A DNA stretch of 64,000 bases from Nakamurella alba (GTDB lineage: Bacteria > Actinomycetota > Actinomycetes > Mycobacteriales > Nakamurellaceae). Under the pieces are notes generated by a model. That model had not been told where the DNA came from and made no database searches. It worked only from the letters and a program-made list of their open reading frames with translations. This document shows, piece by piece, positions 45,623 through 54,662 of this stretch. The position numbers were made by a program, and so were the translations under genes. The first letter of the stretch is position 1; every line of letters starts with the position of its first letter. The stretch lies in contig NZ_WLYK01000011.1 in NCBI RefSeq assembly GCF_009707545.1, forward strand, positions 62,001 through 126,000, written 5' to 3'.

Positions 45623-46612
45623 GTGACCCGATCGTCAACCGACGCGCTGCGGGCCGCGCTGCCGGCGGCGCTGTCCGACGCGGTGGCGGGCTACCGGCGG
45701 TACCTGACCGCCGAGCGGAACCTGTCACCGGCGACGGTGGCGGCCTACCTCGGCGACGTCGTCTCGCTGCTGGACCACCTGCAGCGGTTGCGCGGCGGCG
45801 CGGCGGCCACCACGGTCGGTGATCTCGGCCTGGCCGATCTGCGCAGCTGGCTCGCCCGCCGGCGCAGCACCGGCGCCGCCCGCTCGTCCATGGCGCGGCA
45901 GGTGTCCTCGGCGAGATCCTTCACCGGCTGGGCACTCTCGATCGGGTTGATAGACACCGATCCCGCCGGCCGGCTGGTCGCACCTCGCGCCGAGCGCCGA
46001 CTTCCCGCGGTGCTGGACGTGGGCCAGGCGACGGAGATGCTGGACGGTCCGGCGACCGGCGGGCCGTCGACGACCCCGGAACAGGCGGCCGGGGACGAGC
46101 CGGAGCCGGCGGCCCTGCGCGACCGGGCGATCCTGGAGCTGCTGTACGCCTCGGCGCTGCGGGTGTCCGAGCTGGTCGGTCTGGACGTCGAGGACCTGGA
46201 CCGGCACCGGAGGGTCGCCCGGGTCACCGGCAAGGGCAACAAGGAACGGACCGTTCCCTACGGGGCGCCGGCGGACGCGGCGGTGGGTCGATGGCTGGAG
46301 CTCGGTCGGGACCGGATGACCGGGCCCCGATCGGGCCGGGCCCTCTTCCTCGGTGCCCGCGGCGGCCGGATGGACCAGCGGGCGGTCCGGGACCTCGTGC
46401 ACCGGGCCACCCGGGCCGTGCCCGGCGCCCCCGAACTCGCCCCGCACGGCCTGCGGCACAGCGCCGCCACCCACCTGCTCGACGGTGGCGCCGACCTGCG
46501 CACGGTCCAGGAGCTGCTCGGCCACGCCAGCCTGGCCACCACGCAGCTCTACACCCACGTCTCCGCGGAGAAGCTGCGCGCCGTCTACACCCAGGCCCAC
46601 CCGAGAGCGTGA
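45623..46612 (+). CDS. xerC: Tyrosine recombinase XerC
   Basis: A 329-residue recombinase that resolves chromosome dimers at dif with XerD. The N-terminal SAM-like core-binding domain begins GYRRYLTAERNLSPATVAAY. The catalytic domain holds Arg in LRVSELVGLD, Lys in TGKGNKERTVP, HGLRHSAATH, and LGHASLATTQLYTHV with the Tyr nucleophile. GTG 45623 is preferred over TTG 45587. Position before the rpsB cluster matches xerC in related actinobacteria rather than a phage integrase. An Ala/Pro insertion (GPATGGPSTTPEQAA) precedes the catalytic Arg. Confidence 0.92.
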   Translation: MTRSSTDALRAALPAALSDAVAGYRRYLTAERNLSPATVAAYLGDVVSLLDHLQRLRGGAAATTVGDLGLADLRSWLARRRSTGAARSSMARQVSSARSFTGWALSIGLIDTDPAGRLVAPRAERRLPAVLDVGQATEMLDGPATGGPSTTPEQAAGDEPEPAALRDRAILELLYASALRVSELVGLDVEDLDRHRRVARVTGKGNKERTVPYGAPADAAVGRWLELGRDRMTGPRSGRALFLGARGGRMDQRAVRDLVHRATRAVPGAPELAPHGLRHSAATHLLDGGADLRTVQELLGHASLATTQLYTHVSAEKLRAVYTQAHPRA

Positions 46613-46758
46613 CGGACACCGTCGGTAGCCGCCTGACCACGGGATGATCACGCCAGGCCGGACCGGGAACGCCGTCGAACGGTCCTGATCATGGTCGTTG
46701 ACCTGCTACGTTGCCCCTGATCCGGCGACGGTGCCCGGACAGGTGGAGGGACTGATCG

Positions 46759-48144
46759 ATGAGGCCTTGGGGACGTCGGATCGCAACCGCGCTCACGCTG
46801 GTGTTGGCGGCGGGGACGCCGCTGGTGGTGGCGGGCAGCGCGCAGGCGGCCACCGCAGCGACGGGCGCCGCCTCGGTCTCATCCGTGCCGGCGCCGCAAG
46901 TGGCCGCGGCGGGCATCGCCACCACGACCACTCTCACGATCGACCCCAACCAGCGGGCCTACTCCGGCGGCGGGTCGGTCGCCGACATCTGGGTGAAGTC
47001 GGCCAACGGCCAGATTCCCGGCGGCGAGCTGCTGGTCTGGGAGGGCTCCACGCTCCGTGCCCGCGGCATGGTGAACGGTTCCGGCCACGCCCGGCTCGCG
47101 CTGCCGCGGAACATGACGGTGGGCAACCACCGGCTGCAGGCCCGTTTCTGGCCGGTCAGCACCAGCGGCTACACCACCTCGCTGTCCGCGCCGGCCATCC
47201 TGTCGATCTCCCGTGACCGCACCGGCGTCGGCATCTCCGGCAGCGCCGCGGTCACCGTCGGCACCACCGCCCGGCTCGATCTCAGCGTCGCCGCGGCAAC
47301 CCGCCCCGGCACCGGCAGCGTCGACGTGCTGCTGGACGGGAAGAAGGTGGCCACCCGGCAGCTGAACCCGTACGGCCGCACCTGGTACATGATCCCGACC
47401 AACCTGTCGGCCGGGAACCACCAGCTCATCGTCCACTACAGCGGCTCCTCGATCCTGGGTGCCGCGAACGCCGGCCGGGTCATCACGGTCAGCAAGGTCG
47501 CTCCGACGGTCCAGTCGGTCACCAGCGAGACCTCGGTCGGGGCCGGTGCGCGGCCACTGTTCACCGTCGCCGTCTCCGGTGCCGCCCCGGTGCCCACCGG
47601 CACGGTCAAGGTGCTGCTGGACGGTCGCACCGTCGCCACGAAGACCCTCACCGGTCGCGCCTTCACCGTCCAACTGCCGGCCCTGTCGGCCGGCATCCAC
47701 ACGGTGATCGCCGCCTACTCCGGCGACAGCCGGTTCGTGGCCGCCAACGCCACCACCAAGACCATCACCGCCCATGCCCCGAACCCGTGCCCGGCGACCG
47801 CGAAGGCCTGCGTCGACCTGACCAACGACCAGTCGTGGCTGCAGTCCGGCGGCCGGATCACCTACGGCCCGGTGCCGATCACCTCCGGCCGGCCGGGCTA
47901 CCGCACCTACCCGGGCACCTTCCCGGTCTACTGGAAGCACAAGGACCACTACTCGTCCGAGTTCGCCGGCGCGCCGATGCCGAACTCCGTGTTCTTCGAC
48001 GGCGGGATCGCCTTCCACGCAGGCAGTCTCACCGTGTGGTCGCACGGCTGCATCCACCTGTCCTACGAGGCCTCCGAGGTGTACTTCAACACGCTCCAGG
48101 AGGGCGACGACGTCTACGTGTTCGGGTACGCGCCGTACGCGTGA
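46759..48144 (+). CDS. Secreted L,D-transpeptidase with Ig-like repeats
   Basis: A 461-residue exported protein. A signal peptide ends near AGSAQAA (residue 30). Three Ig-like domains follow (about 55-145, 155-245, 255-345; the last two share GTVKVLLDGRTVATKTL / GSVDVLLDGKKVATRQL). The C-terminal YkuD domain has HAGSL and SHGCIHLS, in which Cys is the nucleophile that forms 3-3 peptidoglycan cross-links. The residue after SHGCI is His where many YkuD enzymes have Arg. GGTGGAGGG about 9 nt upstream is the ribosome binding site. It probably acts in the cell wall. Confidence 0.88.
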   Translation: MRPWGRRIATALTLVLAAGTPLVVAGSAQAATAATGAASVSSVPAPQVAAAGIATTTTLTIDPNQRAYSGGGSVADIWVKSANGQIPGGELLVWEGSTLRARGMVNGSGHARLALPRNMTVGNHRLQARFWPVSTSGYTTSLSAPAILSISRDRTGVGISGSAAVTVGTTARLDLSVAAATRPGTGSVDVLLDGKKVATRQLNPYGRTWYMIPTNLSAGNHQLIVHYSGSSILGAANAGRVITVSKVAPTVQSVTSETSVGAGARPLFTVAVSGAAPVPTGTVKVLLDGRTVATKTLTGRAFTVQLPALSAGIHTVIAAYSGDSRFVAANATTKTITAHAPNPCPATAKACVDLTNDQSWLQSGGRITYGPVPITSGRPGYRTYPGTFPVYWKHKDHYSSEFAGAPMPNSVFFDGGIAFHAGSLTVWSHGCIHLSYEASEVYFNTLQEGDDVYVFGYAPYA

Positions 48145-48197
48145 TTCCTGGCCCGGTGCGACAGCGGCTGTGACAGTGACGGTGACGGGCGTCCGGC

Positions 48198-48803
48198 TCA
48201 CGGGTCCCACGGCTCGAGCCTGACCTCCGGCGGCGCGAGCAGCAGCATCGGGTCGACGTAGCTGCCGTCCGGCAGTCGCGCGCCCCAGTGCAGGCACGTC
48301 GCCGGAGCGCAGCGGGCGTGCCCGGCCTCCAGGGCGCCGAGCACCGTCCCGGCGTCCACCCGGTCGCCGCGGCGCACGGCCGCGGTCACCGGTTCGTACG
48401 TGGTCCGCAGGCCCGAGGCGTGCTCGACGGACACCACCCCACGGCCGGCCAGCGGTGCTGCGTACACCACGCGACCGGCCGCCGACGCCCGCACGGTGGC
48501 GGCGACCGGTGCACCGAGGTCGACGCCGCGGTGGCCCGGGCGGTAGCGGTGCTCGGGCGGATCGAAAGGCGCCAGCACCGACAGCGGCCCGGCCAACGGC
48601 GGTCGGTGCACACCAGGTACCGGGTCGGACCGCAGGTCCGCATCGACGGAAGCCCGCGAGGTGACCGCCGGGTCGTCCCTGCCGGCTCCCCGGGACGACC
48701 CGACGGTCGTGGCGCCCCCGGATGCCCCGGCGGTCGCGGACGGCGTCGCGAGGGGAACGACGAGCGTCAGGGCGAGCACGAGGAGCAGCAGTCGGGGGAG
48801 CAC
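48198..48803 (-). CDS. M23 family metallopeptidase
   Basis: A secreted LytM-type peptidase of about 201 residues from GTG 48803. A hydrophobic signal segment ([16 protein letters not shown]) is followed by a disordered linker and the peptidase domain. Zinc ligands are in [12 protein letters not shown] (His, Asp) and [10 protein letters not shown] (His), with the first part of HxH replaced by Cys-Leu. The start is uncertain; GTG 48839 would give a longer basic n-region. In related genomes an M23 peptidase also lies just before rpsB in the opposite orientation. It probably cuts peptidoglycan cross-links. Confidence 0.82.
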   Translation of the reverse strand: MLPRLLLLVLALTLVVPLATPSATAGASGGATTVGSSRGAGRDDPAVTSRASVDADLRSDPVPGVHRPPLAGPLSVLAPFDPPEHRYRPGHRGVDLGAPVAATVRASAAGRVVYAAPLAGRGVVSVEHASGLRTTYEPVTAAVRRGDRVDAGTVLGALEAGHARCAPATCLHWGARLPDGSYVDPMLLLAPPEVRLEPWDP

Positions 48804-49320
48804 CCGACCATCCGACCGCGGCGCCGACGTCGCCGCCACGACCGTCCGCCGGGCTGTGGACGGGGTGAAGAGTGTGGACAGAACGGCACGGACACTGGGG
48901 CCACCCGGCGGGTCCGGGAGTGGCCGCCCGCGACACGGCCTCCGCCACCGCGCCATCACGGCACGGGCTCACGCCGCCCGCCCGTCCCGGCCCCACCCGA
49001 CACGGCCCCACCACGCACGATGCGGGAGCACGCCCCCGCGTCGCGTACTCTGGAACGGCGACCGGGCCATCCCGGTCGACTACGCACGCCCTTCGCCACC
49101 CGGAACCGACCGCCCCGCGGCCGGACCGACCGGGAGGACGACAGGCTCCATGGTCCCGGTCCGCCGGGCGGAGCAGGTCGAGGGCGTCAGGGCCCGACGC
49201 CAACCCGGCCGACGGCGACAACCGAAACCAGGCGACCCCGCCTCCGGTCCTGCACGGACCGGGCACCCGGGGCCGCCCGCCCCCGTGCGGGGGTGCGATC
49301 AGAAGGGACGGGCAGCCATC
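48804..49320. other. M23/rpsB intergenic region with promoter elements
   Basis: A 517-nt gap. It holds the second copy of the two-box element (TGTGGACGG at 48855-48863, TGTGGACAG at 48873-48881, GCACGGACAC at 48886-48895), probably serving the M23 gene. A TACTCT at 49046-49051 may be a -10 box for rpsB. CCCCCGTGCGGGGG (49280-49293) forms a hairpin about 15 nt before the rpsB ribosome binding site AGAAGGGACGG, and could mediate autogenous control of S2. No convincing ORF is present. Confidence 0.6.
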
Positions 49321-50202
49321 ATGGCGGTCGTCACGATGCGCCAGCTGCTGGACGCGGGTGTCCACTTCGGACACCAGACCCGGCGCTGGAACCCGAAGAT
49401 GAAGAGGTTCATCTTCACCGAGCGCAACGGCAACTACGTCATCGATCTCCAGCAGACGCTGACGTACATCGACAAGGCGTTCGAATTCGTCCGGGAGACC
49501 GTCGCCCACGGCGGCACCATCCTGTTCATCGGCACCAAGCGCCAGGCCCAGGAGGCCATCGCCGAGCAGGCGACCCGCGTCTCGATGCCCTACGTGAACC
49601 AGCGCTGGCTCGGCGGCATGCTGACCAACTTCTCCACCGTGCACAAGCGTCTGCAGCGGCTGAAGGACCTCGAGGCCATGGAGACCTCGGGCGAGTTCGC
49701 CGGCCGGACGAAGAAGGAAGTCCTGCTGCTGACCCGCGAGAAGGACAAGCTGGCCAAGACCCTCGGTGGCATCCGGGACATGGCCAAGGTCCCGTCCGCG
49801 GTGTGGATCGTCGACACCAAGAAGGAGCACATCGCCGTCGGCGAGGCCCGCAAGCTGGGCATCCCGGTCGTGGCCGTGCTCGACACCAACTGCGATCCGG
49901 ACGAGGTCGACTACCCGGTCCCGGGCAACGACGACGCGATCCGTTCCGCCTCGCTGCTGACCAAGGTCGTGGCCGAGGCCGTGGCCGCCGGTCTGCTCGC
50001 CCGCTCCGGTGGCGCCGCCTCCGGTGCCTCGGACGAGGAGCCGCTGGCCGAGTGGGAGCGTGAGCTGCTGGCCGCCAACGCCGCGGCCCCGGCCGCCGAG
50101 GCCGCCCCGGTCGAGGTCGTCGCCGAGACCGAGGCCGGCGCGGAGGCCGCGAACGAGGTCGCCGCCGACGCCGCTGCCGGCGTCGAGCCGACCCAGAACT
50201 GA
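49321..50202 (+). CDS. rpsB: 30S ribosomal protein S2
   Basis: A 293-residue S2 protein. The start [20 protein letters not shown] and signatures [20 protein letters not shown] and [20 protein letters not shown] are fully conserved. The C-terminal 55 residues form an acidic Ala/Glu-rich extension common in actinobacteria. Translation begins at ATG 49321, not in the long frame upstream. tsf follows after 142 nt and a large hairpin. Confidence 0.97.
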   Translation: MAVVTMRQLLDAGVHFGHQTRRWNPKMKRFIFTERNGNYVIDLQQTLTYIDKAFEFVRETVAHGGTILFIGTKRQAQEAIAEQATRVSMPYVNQRWLGGMLTNFSTVHKRLQRLKDLEAMETSGEFAGRTKKEVLLLTREKDKLAKTLGGIRDMAKVPSAVWIVDTKKEHIAVGEARKLGIPVVAVLDTNCDPDEVDYPVPGNDDAIRSASLLTKVVAEAVAAGLLARSGGAASGASDEEPLAEWERELLAANAAAPAAEAAPVEVVAETEAGAEAANEVAADAAAGVEPTQN

Positions 50203-50209
50203 TCACCCG

Positions 50210-50244
50210 CCCGTGCGGTCCGGCCATCCGCCGGACCGCACGGG
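50210..50244 (+). terminator. 14-bp perfect hairpin between rpsB and tsf
   Basis: CCCGTGCGGTCCGG (50210-50223) pairs perfectly with CCGGACCGCACGGG (50231-50244) around a 7-nt loop. It begins 7 nt after the rpsB stop and has no U-tract. It may lower read-through into tsf or protect the rpsB 3' end. Confidence 0.6.
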
Positions 50245-50344
50245 CACCGGTGTGCCCAGAGCACGCCGCCAGCACATCCCGGCGGTGCCGGACGACGGCA
50301 CCGCACCGGACCTCGAATTTGCAACGGAAGGAAGTGCCGTACAG

Positions 50345-51163
50345 ATGGCGAACCACTCCGCCGCTGACGTCAAGCGGCTCCGGGAGCTCACCGGTGCCGG
50401 CTTCATGGACTGCAAGAAGGCGCTCGACGAGACCGACGGCGACTTCGACAAGGCCATCGAGTACCTGCGCATCAAGAACGCGAAGAACGCGTCCAAGCGC
50501 GCCGAGCGGACCACCGCCGAGGGCATGATCGCCTCCTCCGGCAACGCGCTCATCGAGCTCAACTCCGAGACCGACTTCGTCGCGAAGAACCAGGACTTCC
50601 AGGACCTGGCCAACCGCATCGCCGTCGTCGCCGCCGGTCTGACCGGCGAGGCGACCGTCGAGACCGTGCTGGCCGCCCCGCTGGGCGCCGGCACCGTCGA
50701 GTCCGAGATCACCGACGCCGCCGGACGTCTCGGCGAGAAGCTGGTGCTGAACCGGGTCGCGAAGCTGGACGGGCAGACCACGGTCTACCTGCACCGGCGC
50801 TCCGCCGACCTGCCGCCGGCCATCGGCGTGCTCGTGGCCTACACCGGATCGGATGAGGAGGCCGCCCGCGGCGCCGCCATGCAGGTCTCCGCGCTGAGCG
50901 CGAAGTACGTCTCCCGCGACGAGGTCCCGGCCGAGGTCATCGAGCAGGAGAGCCGGATCGCCGAGGGTGTCGCCCGCGAGGAGGGCAAGCCGGAGGCCGC
51001 GCTGCCCAAGATCATCGAGGGCCGGGTCAACGGCTTCTACAAGTCGGCCGTGCTGGGCGAGCAGTCGTCCGTGCGCGACTCGAAGAAGACCGTCGCCAAG
51101 GTGCTGGAGGAGGCCGGGATCCAGGTCACCGCGTTCGTCCGCTTCGAGGTCGGCACCGTCTGA
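50345..51163 (+). CDS. tsf: Translation elongation factor Ts
   Basis: A 272-residue nucleotide-exchange factor for EF-Tu. The N-terminal UBA-like domain ([20 protein letters not shown]) is followed by the core with [10 protein letters not shown], contacting EF-Tu, and the C-terminal [27 protein letters not shown] lies 10 nt before the ATG. It follows rpsB in the universal order and is followed by a strong hairpin. Confidence 0.97.
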   Translation: MANHSAADVKRLRELTGAGFMDCKKALDETDGDFDKAIEYLRIKNAKNASKRAERTTAEGMIASSGNALIELNSETDFVAKNQDFQDLANRIAVVAAGLTGEATVETVLAAPLGAGTVESEITDAAGRLGEKLVLNRVAKLDGQTTVYLHRRSADLPPAIGVLVAYTGSDEEAARGAAMQVSALSAKYVSRDEVPAEVIEQESRIAEGVAREEGKPEAALPKIIEGRVNGFYKSAVLGEQSSVRDSKKTVAKVLEEAGIQVTAFVRFEVGTV

Positions 51164-51272
51164 CCCGCGGTCCCGCCGCCTTTCGCGGGACACCGACCGG
51201 GCGCACCGGACGGCAGCACAGCAGGACAGCAGCAGTACAGGCAGGACAAGCAGGACAAGCAGCACAGCACAC

Positions 51273-51309
51273 CGGCCGTGCGGGGGCTCGACGAGCCACC
51301 GCACGGCCG
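51273..51309 (+). terminator. Terminator-like hairpin after tsf
   Basis: CGGCCGTGCGG (51273-51283) pairs with CCGCACGGCCG (51299-51309). An inner GGCTC/GAGCC stem around a GAC loop continues the helix after one G-A mismatch, giving about 16 bp in all. TTGCTGC follows. Confidence 0.6.
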
Positions 51310-51351
51310 TTGCTGCAAGGATCGAGCGGCACGTCCGCGCGGCGACGCAGT

Positions 51352-51400
51352 ACCAGCACGACGAAGCACCAGCACGACGAAGCACCGGCACGACCAGCAC
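51352..51400 (+). repeat. 16-bp tandem repeat in the pyrH leader
   Basis: ACCAGCACGACGAAGC occurs at 51352-51367 and 51368-51383, followed by a diverged copy from 51384. The neighbouring 51191-51272 stretch has only one T and carries short CAGGACAAG repeats. Together they make an unstructured T-poor leader before pyrH. Confidence 0.85.
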
Positions 51401-51431
51401 GCAGGGACCCGGCAGGACGAAAGGGCGACCG

Positions 51432-52205
51432 TTGACGGACGACACAGGATCGATCGGGGACAGCGCTCCGCTGGAGCGGGCCACCGGCCGGCGGCCGTTC
51501 CGCCGGGTCATGCTGAAGCTGGGCGGCGAGATGTTCGGCGGCGGTCAGGTCGGCGTCGACCCCGCGGTGGTCTCCAAGGTCGCCCGGCAGATCGCCGACG
51601 TCGTCCGCGAGGGTGTGCAGGTCGCCGTCGTCATCGGTGGCGGCAACTTCTTCCGCGGGGCGCAGCTGCAGGACGGCGGCATGGACCGCGCCCGCTCCGA
51701 CTACATGGGCATGCTGGGCACCGTGATGAACTGCCTGGCCCTGCAGGACTTCCTGGAGCGCGAGCAGCACCTGGACACCCGGGTGCAGACCGCCATCACC
51801 ATGGGCCAGGTCGCCGAGCCCTACATCCCGCGCCGCGCGATCCGGCACCTGGAGAAGGGCCGCGTCGTGATCTTCGGCGCCGGCGTCGGCATGCCCTACT
51901 TCTCCACCGACACCACCGCAGCGCAGCGGGCGCTGGAGATCGGTGCCGAGGTGGTGCTGATGGCGAAGGCGGTCGACGGCGTGTTCGACGCCGACCCGCG
52001 CAAGGTCGACGGGGCCACGATGTTCGCCGAGATCACCCACCAGGAGGTGCTCGAGCGTGGCCTGCAGGTGGCCGATGCGACGGCGTTCAGCCTCTGCAAG
52101 GACAATGCGATGCCGATCATCGTGTTCAACATGCTGACCGACGGCAACATCGGCCGCGCCGTCGGCGGCGAGGTCATCGGCACACTGGTGTCGACACCGG
52201 CCTGA
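51432..52205 (+). CDS. pyrH: Uridylate kinase
   Basis: A 257-residue UMP kinase that makes UDP for pyrimidine nucleotide synthesis. Signatures are [43 protein letters not shown] and [20 protein letters not shown] 51432 is chosen because GAAAGGG lies about 7 nt upstream and a 25-residue N-terminal extension is usual in actinobacterial PyrH. The internal ATG 51510 would start directly at the core and has no ribosome binding site. It lies between tsf and frr with long repeat-bearing spacers. Confidence 0.94.
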   Translation: MTDDTGSIGDSAPLERATGRRPFRRVMLKLGGEMFGGGQVGVDPAVVSKVARQIADVVREGVQVAVVIGGGNFFRGAQLQDGGMDRARSDYMGMLGTVMNCLALQDFLEREQHLDTRVQTAITMGQVAEPYIPRRAIRHLEKGRVVIFGAGVGMPYFSTDTTAAQRALEIGAEVVLMAKAVDGVFDADPRKVDGATMFAEITHQEVLERGLQVADATAFSLCKDNAMPIIVFNMLTDGNIGRAVGGEVIGTLVSTPA

Positions 52206-52226
52206 CGGCCCGCGCACGCAGGACCA

Positions 52227-52274
52227 CAGGGCACGATCAGTACAGGGCACGATCAGTACAGGGCACGATCACAG
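52227..52274 (+). repeat. 16-bp tandem repeat in the frr leader
   Basis: CAGGGCACGATCAGTA occurs at 52227-52242 and 52243-52258, with a third copy at 52259-52274 that is diverged in its last bases. It fills the 125-nt spacer between pyrH and frr and, like the pyrH leader repeat, has a 16-bp period. Confidence 0.9.
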
Positions 52275-52330
52275 CCGGCGGCCGCAGGCCGGCCGCGAGG
52301 AAGCACGAACGCACGGAAAGGTGCCAGCAG

Positions 52331-52897
52331 GTGAGCGAGCAGATCGACGAAGCACTCCTCGATGCCGAGGACCGCATGGAGAAGGCAGTGGCGCACGTCA
52401 AGGACGACCTGGCGACGCTGCGGACCGGGCGGGCGAACGCGAACGCCTTCTCGCGCATCACCATCGACTACTACGGTGCCCCGACCCCGCTGCCGCAGAT
52501 GGCGTCGGTGAACATCCCCGAGGCGCGGATGGCGGTCATCAAGCCCTACGACTCGTCGCAGCTCGGCGCCATCGAGAAGGCGGTCCGTGACTCGGATCTC
52601 GGGGTCAACCCGACCAACGACGGCTCGCTGATCCGCATCGTCTTCCCGCAGCTGACCGAGGAGCGCCGCCGCGATCTCGGCAAGACCGCCCGGTCGAAGG
52701 GCGAGGACGCCAAGGTGACCGTCCGCAACGCCCGCCGCAAGACCAAGGACTCGCTGGACAAGCTGGTCAAGGACGGCGAGGCCGGCGAGGACGACGTCGC
52801 GCGGGCGGAGAAGGAACTGCAGTCACTGACCGACAAATTCGTCGCCGCGATCGACGAGCTGGTGAAGAACAAGGAAGCAGAACTGCTCGAGGTCTGA
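52331..52897 (+). CDS. frr: Ribosome recycling factor
   Basis: A 188-residue RRF that splits post-termination ribosomes with EF-G. The three-helix domain shows [31 protein letters not shown] and [19 protein letters not shown], and the beta domain has [22 protein letters not shown] 52331 with GGAAAGG upstream fits the family N-terminus. It is followed by cdsA after 19 nt. Confidence 0.97.
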   Translation: MSEQIDEALLDAEDRMEKAVAHVKDDLATLRTGRANANAFSRITIDYYGAPTPLPQMASVNIPEARMAVIKPYDSSQLGAIEKAVRDSDLGVNPTNDGSLIRIVFPQLTEERRRDLGKTARSKGEDAKVTVRNARRKTKDSLDKLVKDGEAGEDDVARAEKELQSLTDKFVAAIDELVKNKEAELLEV

Positions 52898-52916
52898 TGA
52901 CGGCGAGTCGTATCTG

Positions 52917-53768
52917 ATGTCGGCGAGCCCCGCGCCCGCGAGCCCCGCCCCGGCGTCCCGGGCCGGCCGGAACCTGCCCATGGCGATCGGTGTCGGCCTG
53001 TTCCTGGGCGCGATCATCGTGGCGTCCCTGCTGCTCTGGCGGCAGGGGTTCCTGATCATCATCGCCGCGGCGGTCGGCGCCTCCATCTGGGAGATGCGCA
53101 GCACCCTGGCCACCGCCCGTGGGATCAGGCTGGCCTGGCTGCCGCTGGCCGTCGGCGCCGTGGCCACCGTGGTGTGCGCGTGGCCCTGGGGGCACCAGGC
53201 CCAGGCCGTCGGCATCGCGGTGACGGCCCTGGTGCTGCTGGCCTGGCGGTTCACCGGCGGGGCCGACGGCTACCTCGCCGACGTCTCCGCCTCCGTCTTC
53301 CTGCTGGTCTACCTGGGCGGCTTCGCCTCGTTCGCGGCGATGATGGTGGCCCCCGAGGACGGCGCGGCGCGGGTGCTGACCTTCCTCATCGCCGTGGTCT
53401 GCTCCGACACCGGTGGCTACGCAGCCGGTGTGCTCTTCGGGAAACACCCGATGGCCCCGCGGATCTCGCCGAAGAAGTCCTGGGAGGGCTTCGCCGGGTC
53501 GGTGGTCACCGCCGGTGTGGGCGGCTCGCTGTCCGTGTGGCTGCTGCTGGACCACCCGTGGTGGCAGGGCCTGGTGCTCGGCCTGGTGCTGGCGCTGGTG
53601 GCGACCATCGGCGACCTCGCCGAGTCGCTGATCAAGCGGGATCTCGGCGTCAAGGACATGGGCACCCTGCTGCCCGGCCACGGCGGCGTCATGGACCGGA
53701 TGGACTCCCTGCTGCCCTCGGCGGTCGTGGCCTGGATACTGCTGTCCGTGTTCGTCCCGTTGCCCTGA
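52917..53768 (+). CDS. cdsA: Phosphatidate cytidylyltransferase
   Basis: A 283-residue membrane enzyme that makes CDP-diacylglycerol from phosphatidate and CTP. About seven hydrophobic segments are visible, and the C-terminal CDS signature SLIKRDLGVKDMGTLLPGHG...DRMDS (near residues 235-263) is intact. The N-terminal 20 residues are Pro/Ala-rich. Its position after frr is the conserved actinobacterial order. Confidence 0.95.
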   Translation: MSASPAPASPAPASRAGRNLPMAIGVGLFLGAIIVASLLLWRQGFLIIIAAAVGASIWEMRSTLATARGIRLAWLPLAVGAVATVVCAWPWGHQAQAVGIAVTALVLLAWRFTGGADGYLADVSASVFLLVYLGGFASFAAMMVAPEDGAARVLTFLIAVVCSDTGGYAAGVLFGKHPMAPRISPKKSWEGFAGSVVTAGVGGSLSVWLLLDHPWWQGLVLGLVLALVATIGDLAESLIKRDLGVKDMGTLLPGHGGVMDRMDSLLPSAVVAWILLSVFVPLP

Positions 53769-53843
53769 GTCGATCCTCTCCTCGACGTCTTCCACCCCGA
53801 CCTGGTCGGCCCTTCGTGAAACCGGCTGTGGCAGGGTGGGTCC

Positions 53844-54662
53844 ATGACCGGCTTGCCGCACTATCCCGGCCCTGACGAACTGGCTGCCTCCACCCGCGGC
53901 AACGCGCTGGTGCTGCGCGGCCTCCGCAAGACCTACGACGGCCGCAACGTCGTCGACGACATCGACCTGGACGTGCCGACCGGATCGTTCTTCGGCCTGG
54001 TCGGGCCGAACGGTGCCGGCAAGACCACGACGCTGTCGATGGTCACCGGCCTGCTCCGCCCGGACGCCGGGCGGGTGCTGCTCGCCGGCGTCGATGTCTG
54101 GCAGGACCCGGTCACCGCGAAGACCCGGATGGGCGTACTGCCGGACGGCCTGCGGCTCTTCGAACGGCTCTCCGGGCTGGAACTGCTCAGCTATCTCGGC
54201 CGGCTCCGCGGCATCGACCCGGACACCGTGCGGTCCCGGGCCGAGGAACTGCTCAAGGTGCTCGACCTCGCCGATGCCGGCACCAAGCTGGTGGCCGACT
54301 ACTCCACCGGCATGCGGAAGAAGATCACCCTGGCCGCTGCGCTGCTGCACTCGCCGCCGGTGCTGCTGCTGGACGAGCCGCTGGAGGCGGTCGACCCGGT
54401 GTCCGCCCGGATCATCCGCACCGTGCTGTCCCGGTACACCGCCGGCGGCGGCACCGTCATCTTCTCCTCGCACGTGATGGCACTGGTCGAGGACCTGTGC
54501 TCGCACGTCGCGGTGATGGCCCGCGGCCGCATCGTGGCCAGCGGTGACCTGGCCACCGTGCGCGGCGACGCCCGCAACCTGGACGACGCGTTCATCCACC
54601 TCATCGGCGCCGACGACGTGGGGAAGGGGGGCCTGGAGTGGTTGGGGTCTTCGCAAGCCTGA
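53844..54662 (+). CDS. ABC transporter ATP-binding protein
   Basis: A 272-residue ATPase. It shows Walker A GPNGAGKTTTLSMV near residue 53, signature YSTGMRKKITLAAAL near 152, Walker B VLLLDEPLEAVDP and switch VIFSSHVMALVED. The STGM signature is typical of drug- or polysaccharide-type exporters of this subfamily. CAGGGT lies 6 nt before the ATG, suggesting a leaderless transcript. It overlaps the permease gene by 25 bp. The substrate is unknown. Confidence 0.92.
   Translation: MTGLPHYPGPDELAASTRGNALVLRGLRKTYDGRNVVDDIDLDVPTGSFFGLVGPNGAGKTTTLSMVTGLLRPDAGRVLLAGVDVWQDPVTAKTRMGVLPDGLRLFERLSGLELLSYLGRLRGIDPDTVRSRAEELLKVLDLADAGTKLVADYSTGMRKKITLAAALLHSPPVLLLDEPLEAVDPVSARIIRTVLSRYTAGGGTVIFSSHVMALVEDLCSHVAVMARGRIVASGDLATVRGDARNLDDAFIHLIGADDVGKGGLEWLGSSQA

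Noticed and set aside
45623..46612. Phage or genomic-island integrase
   Set aside because: Sequence and position before the rpsB cluster match housekeeping xerC. There is no adjacent tRNA, attachment site or phage gene.
46879..49830. Antisense frame of about 980 codons over the L,D-transpeptidase and rpsB
   Set aside because: It crosses intergenic DNA and two real genes without any domain or start signal.
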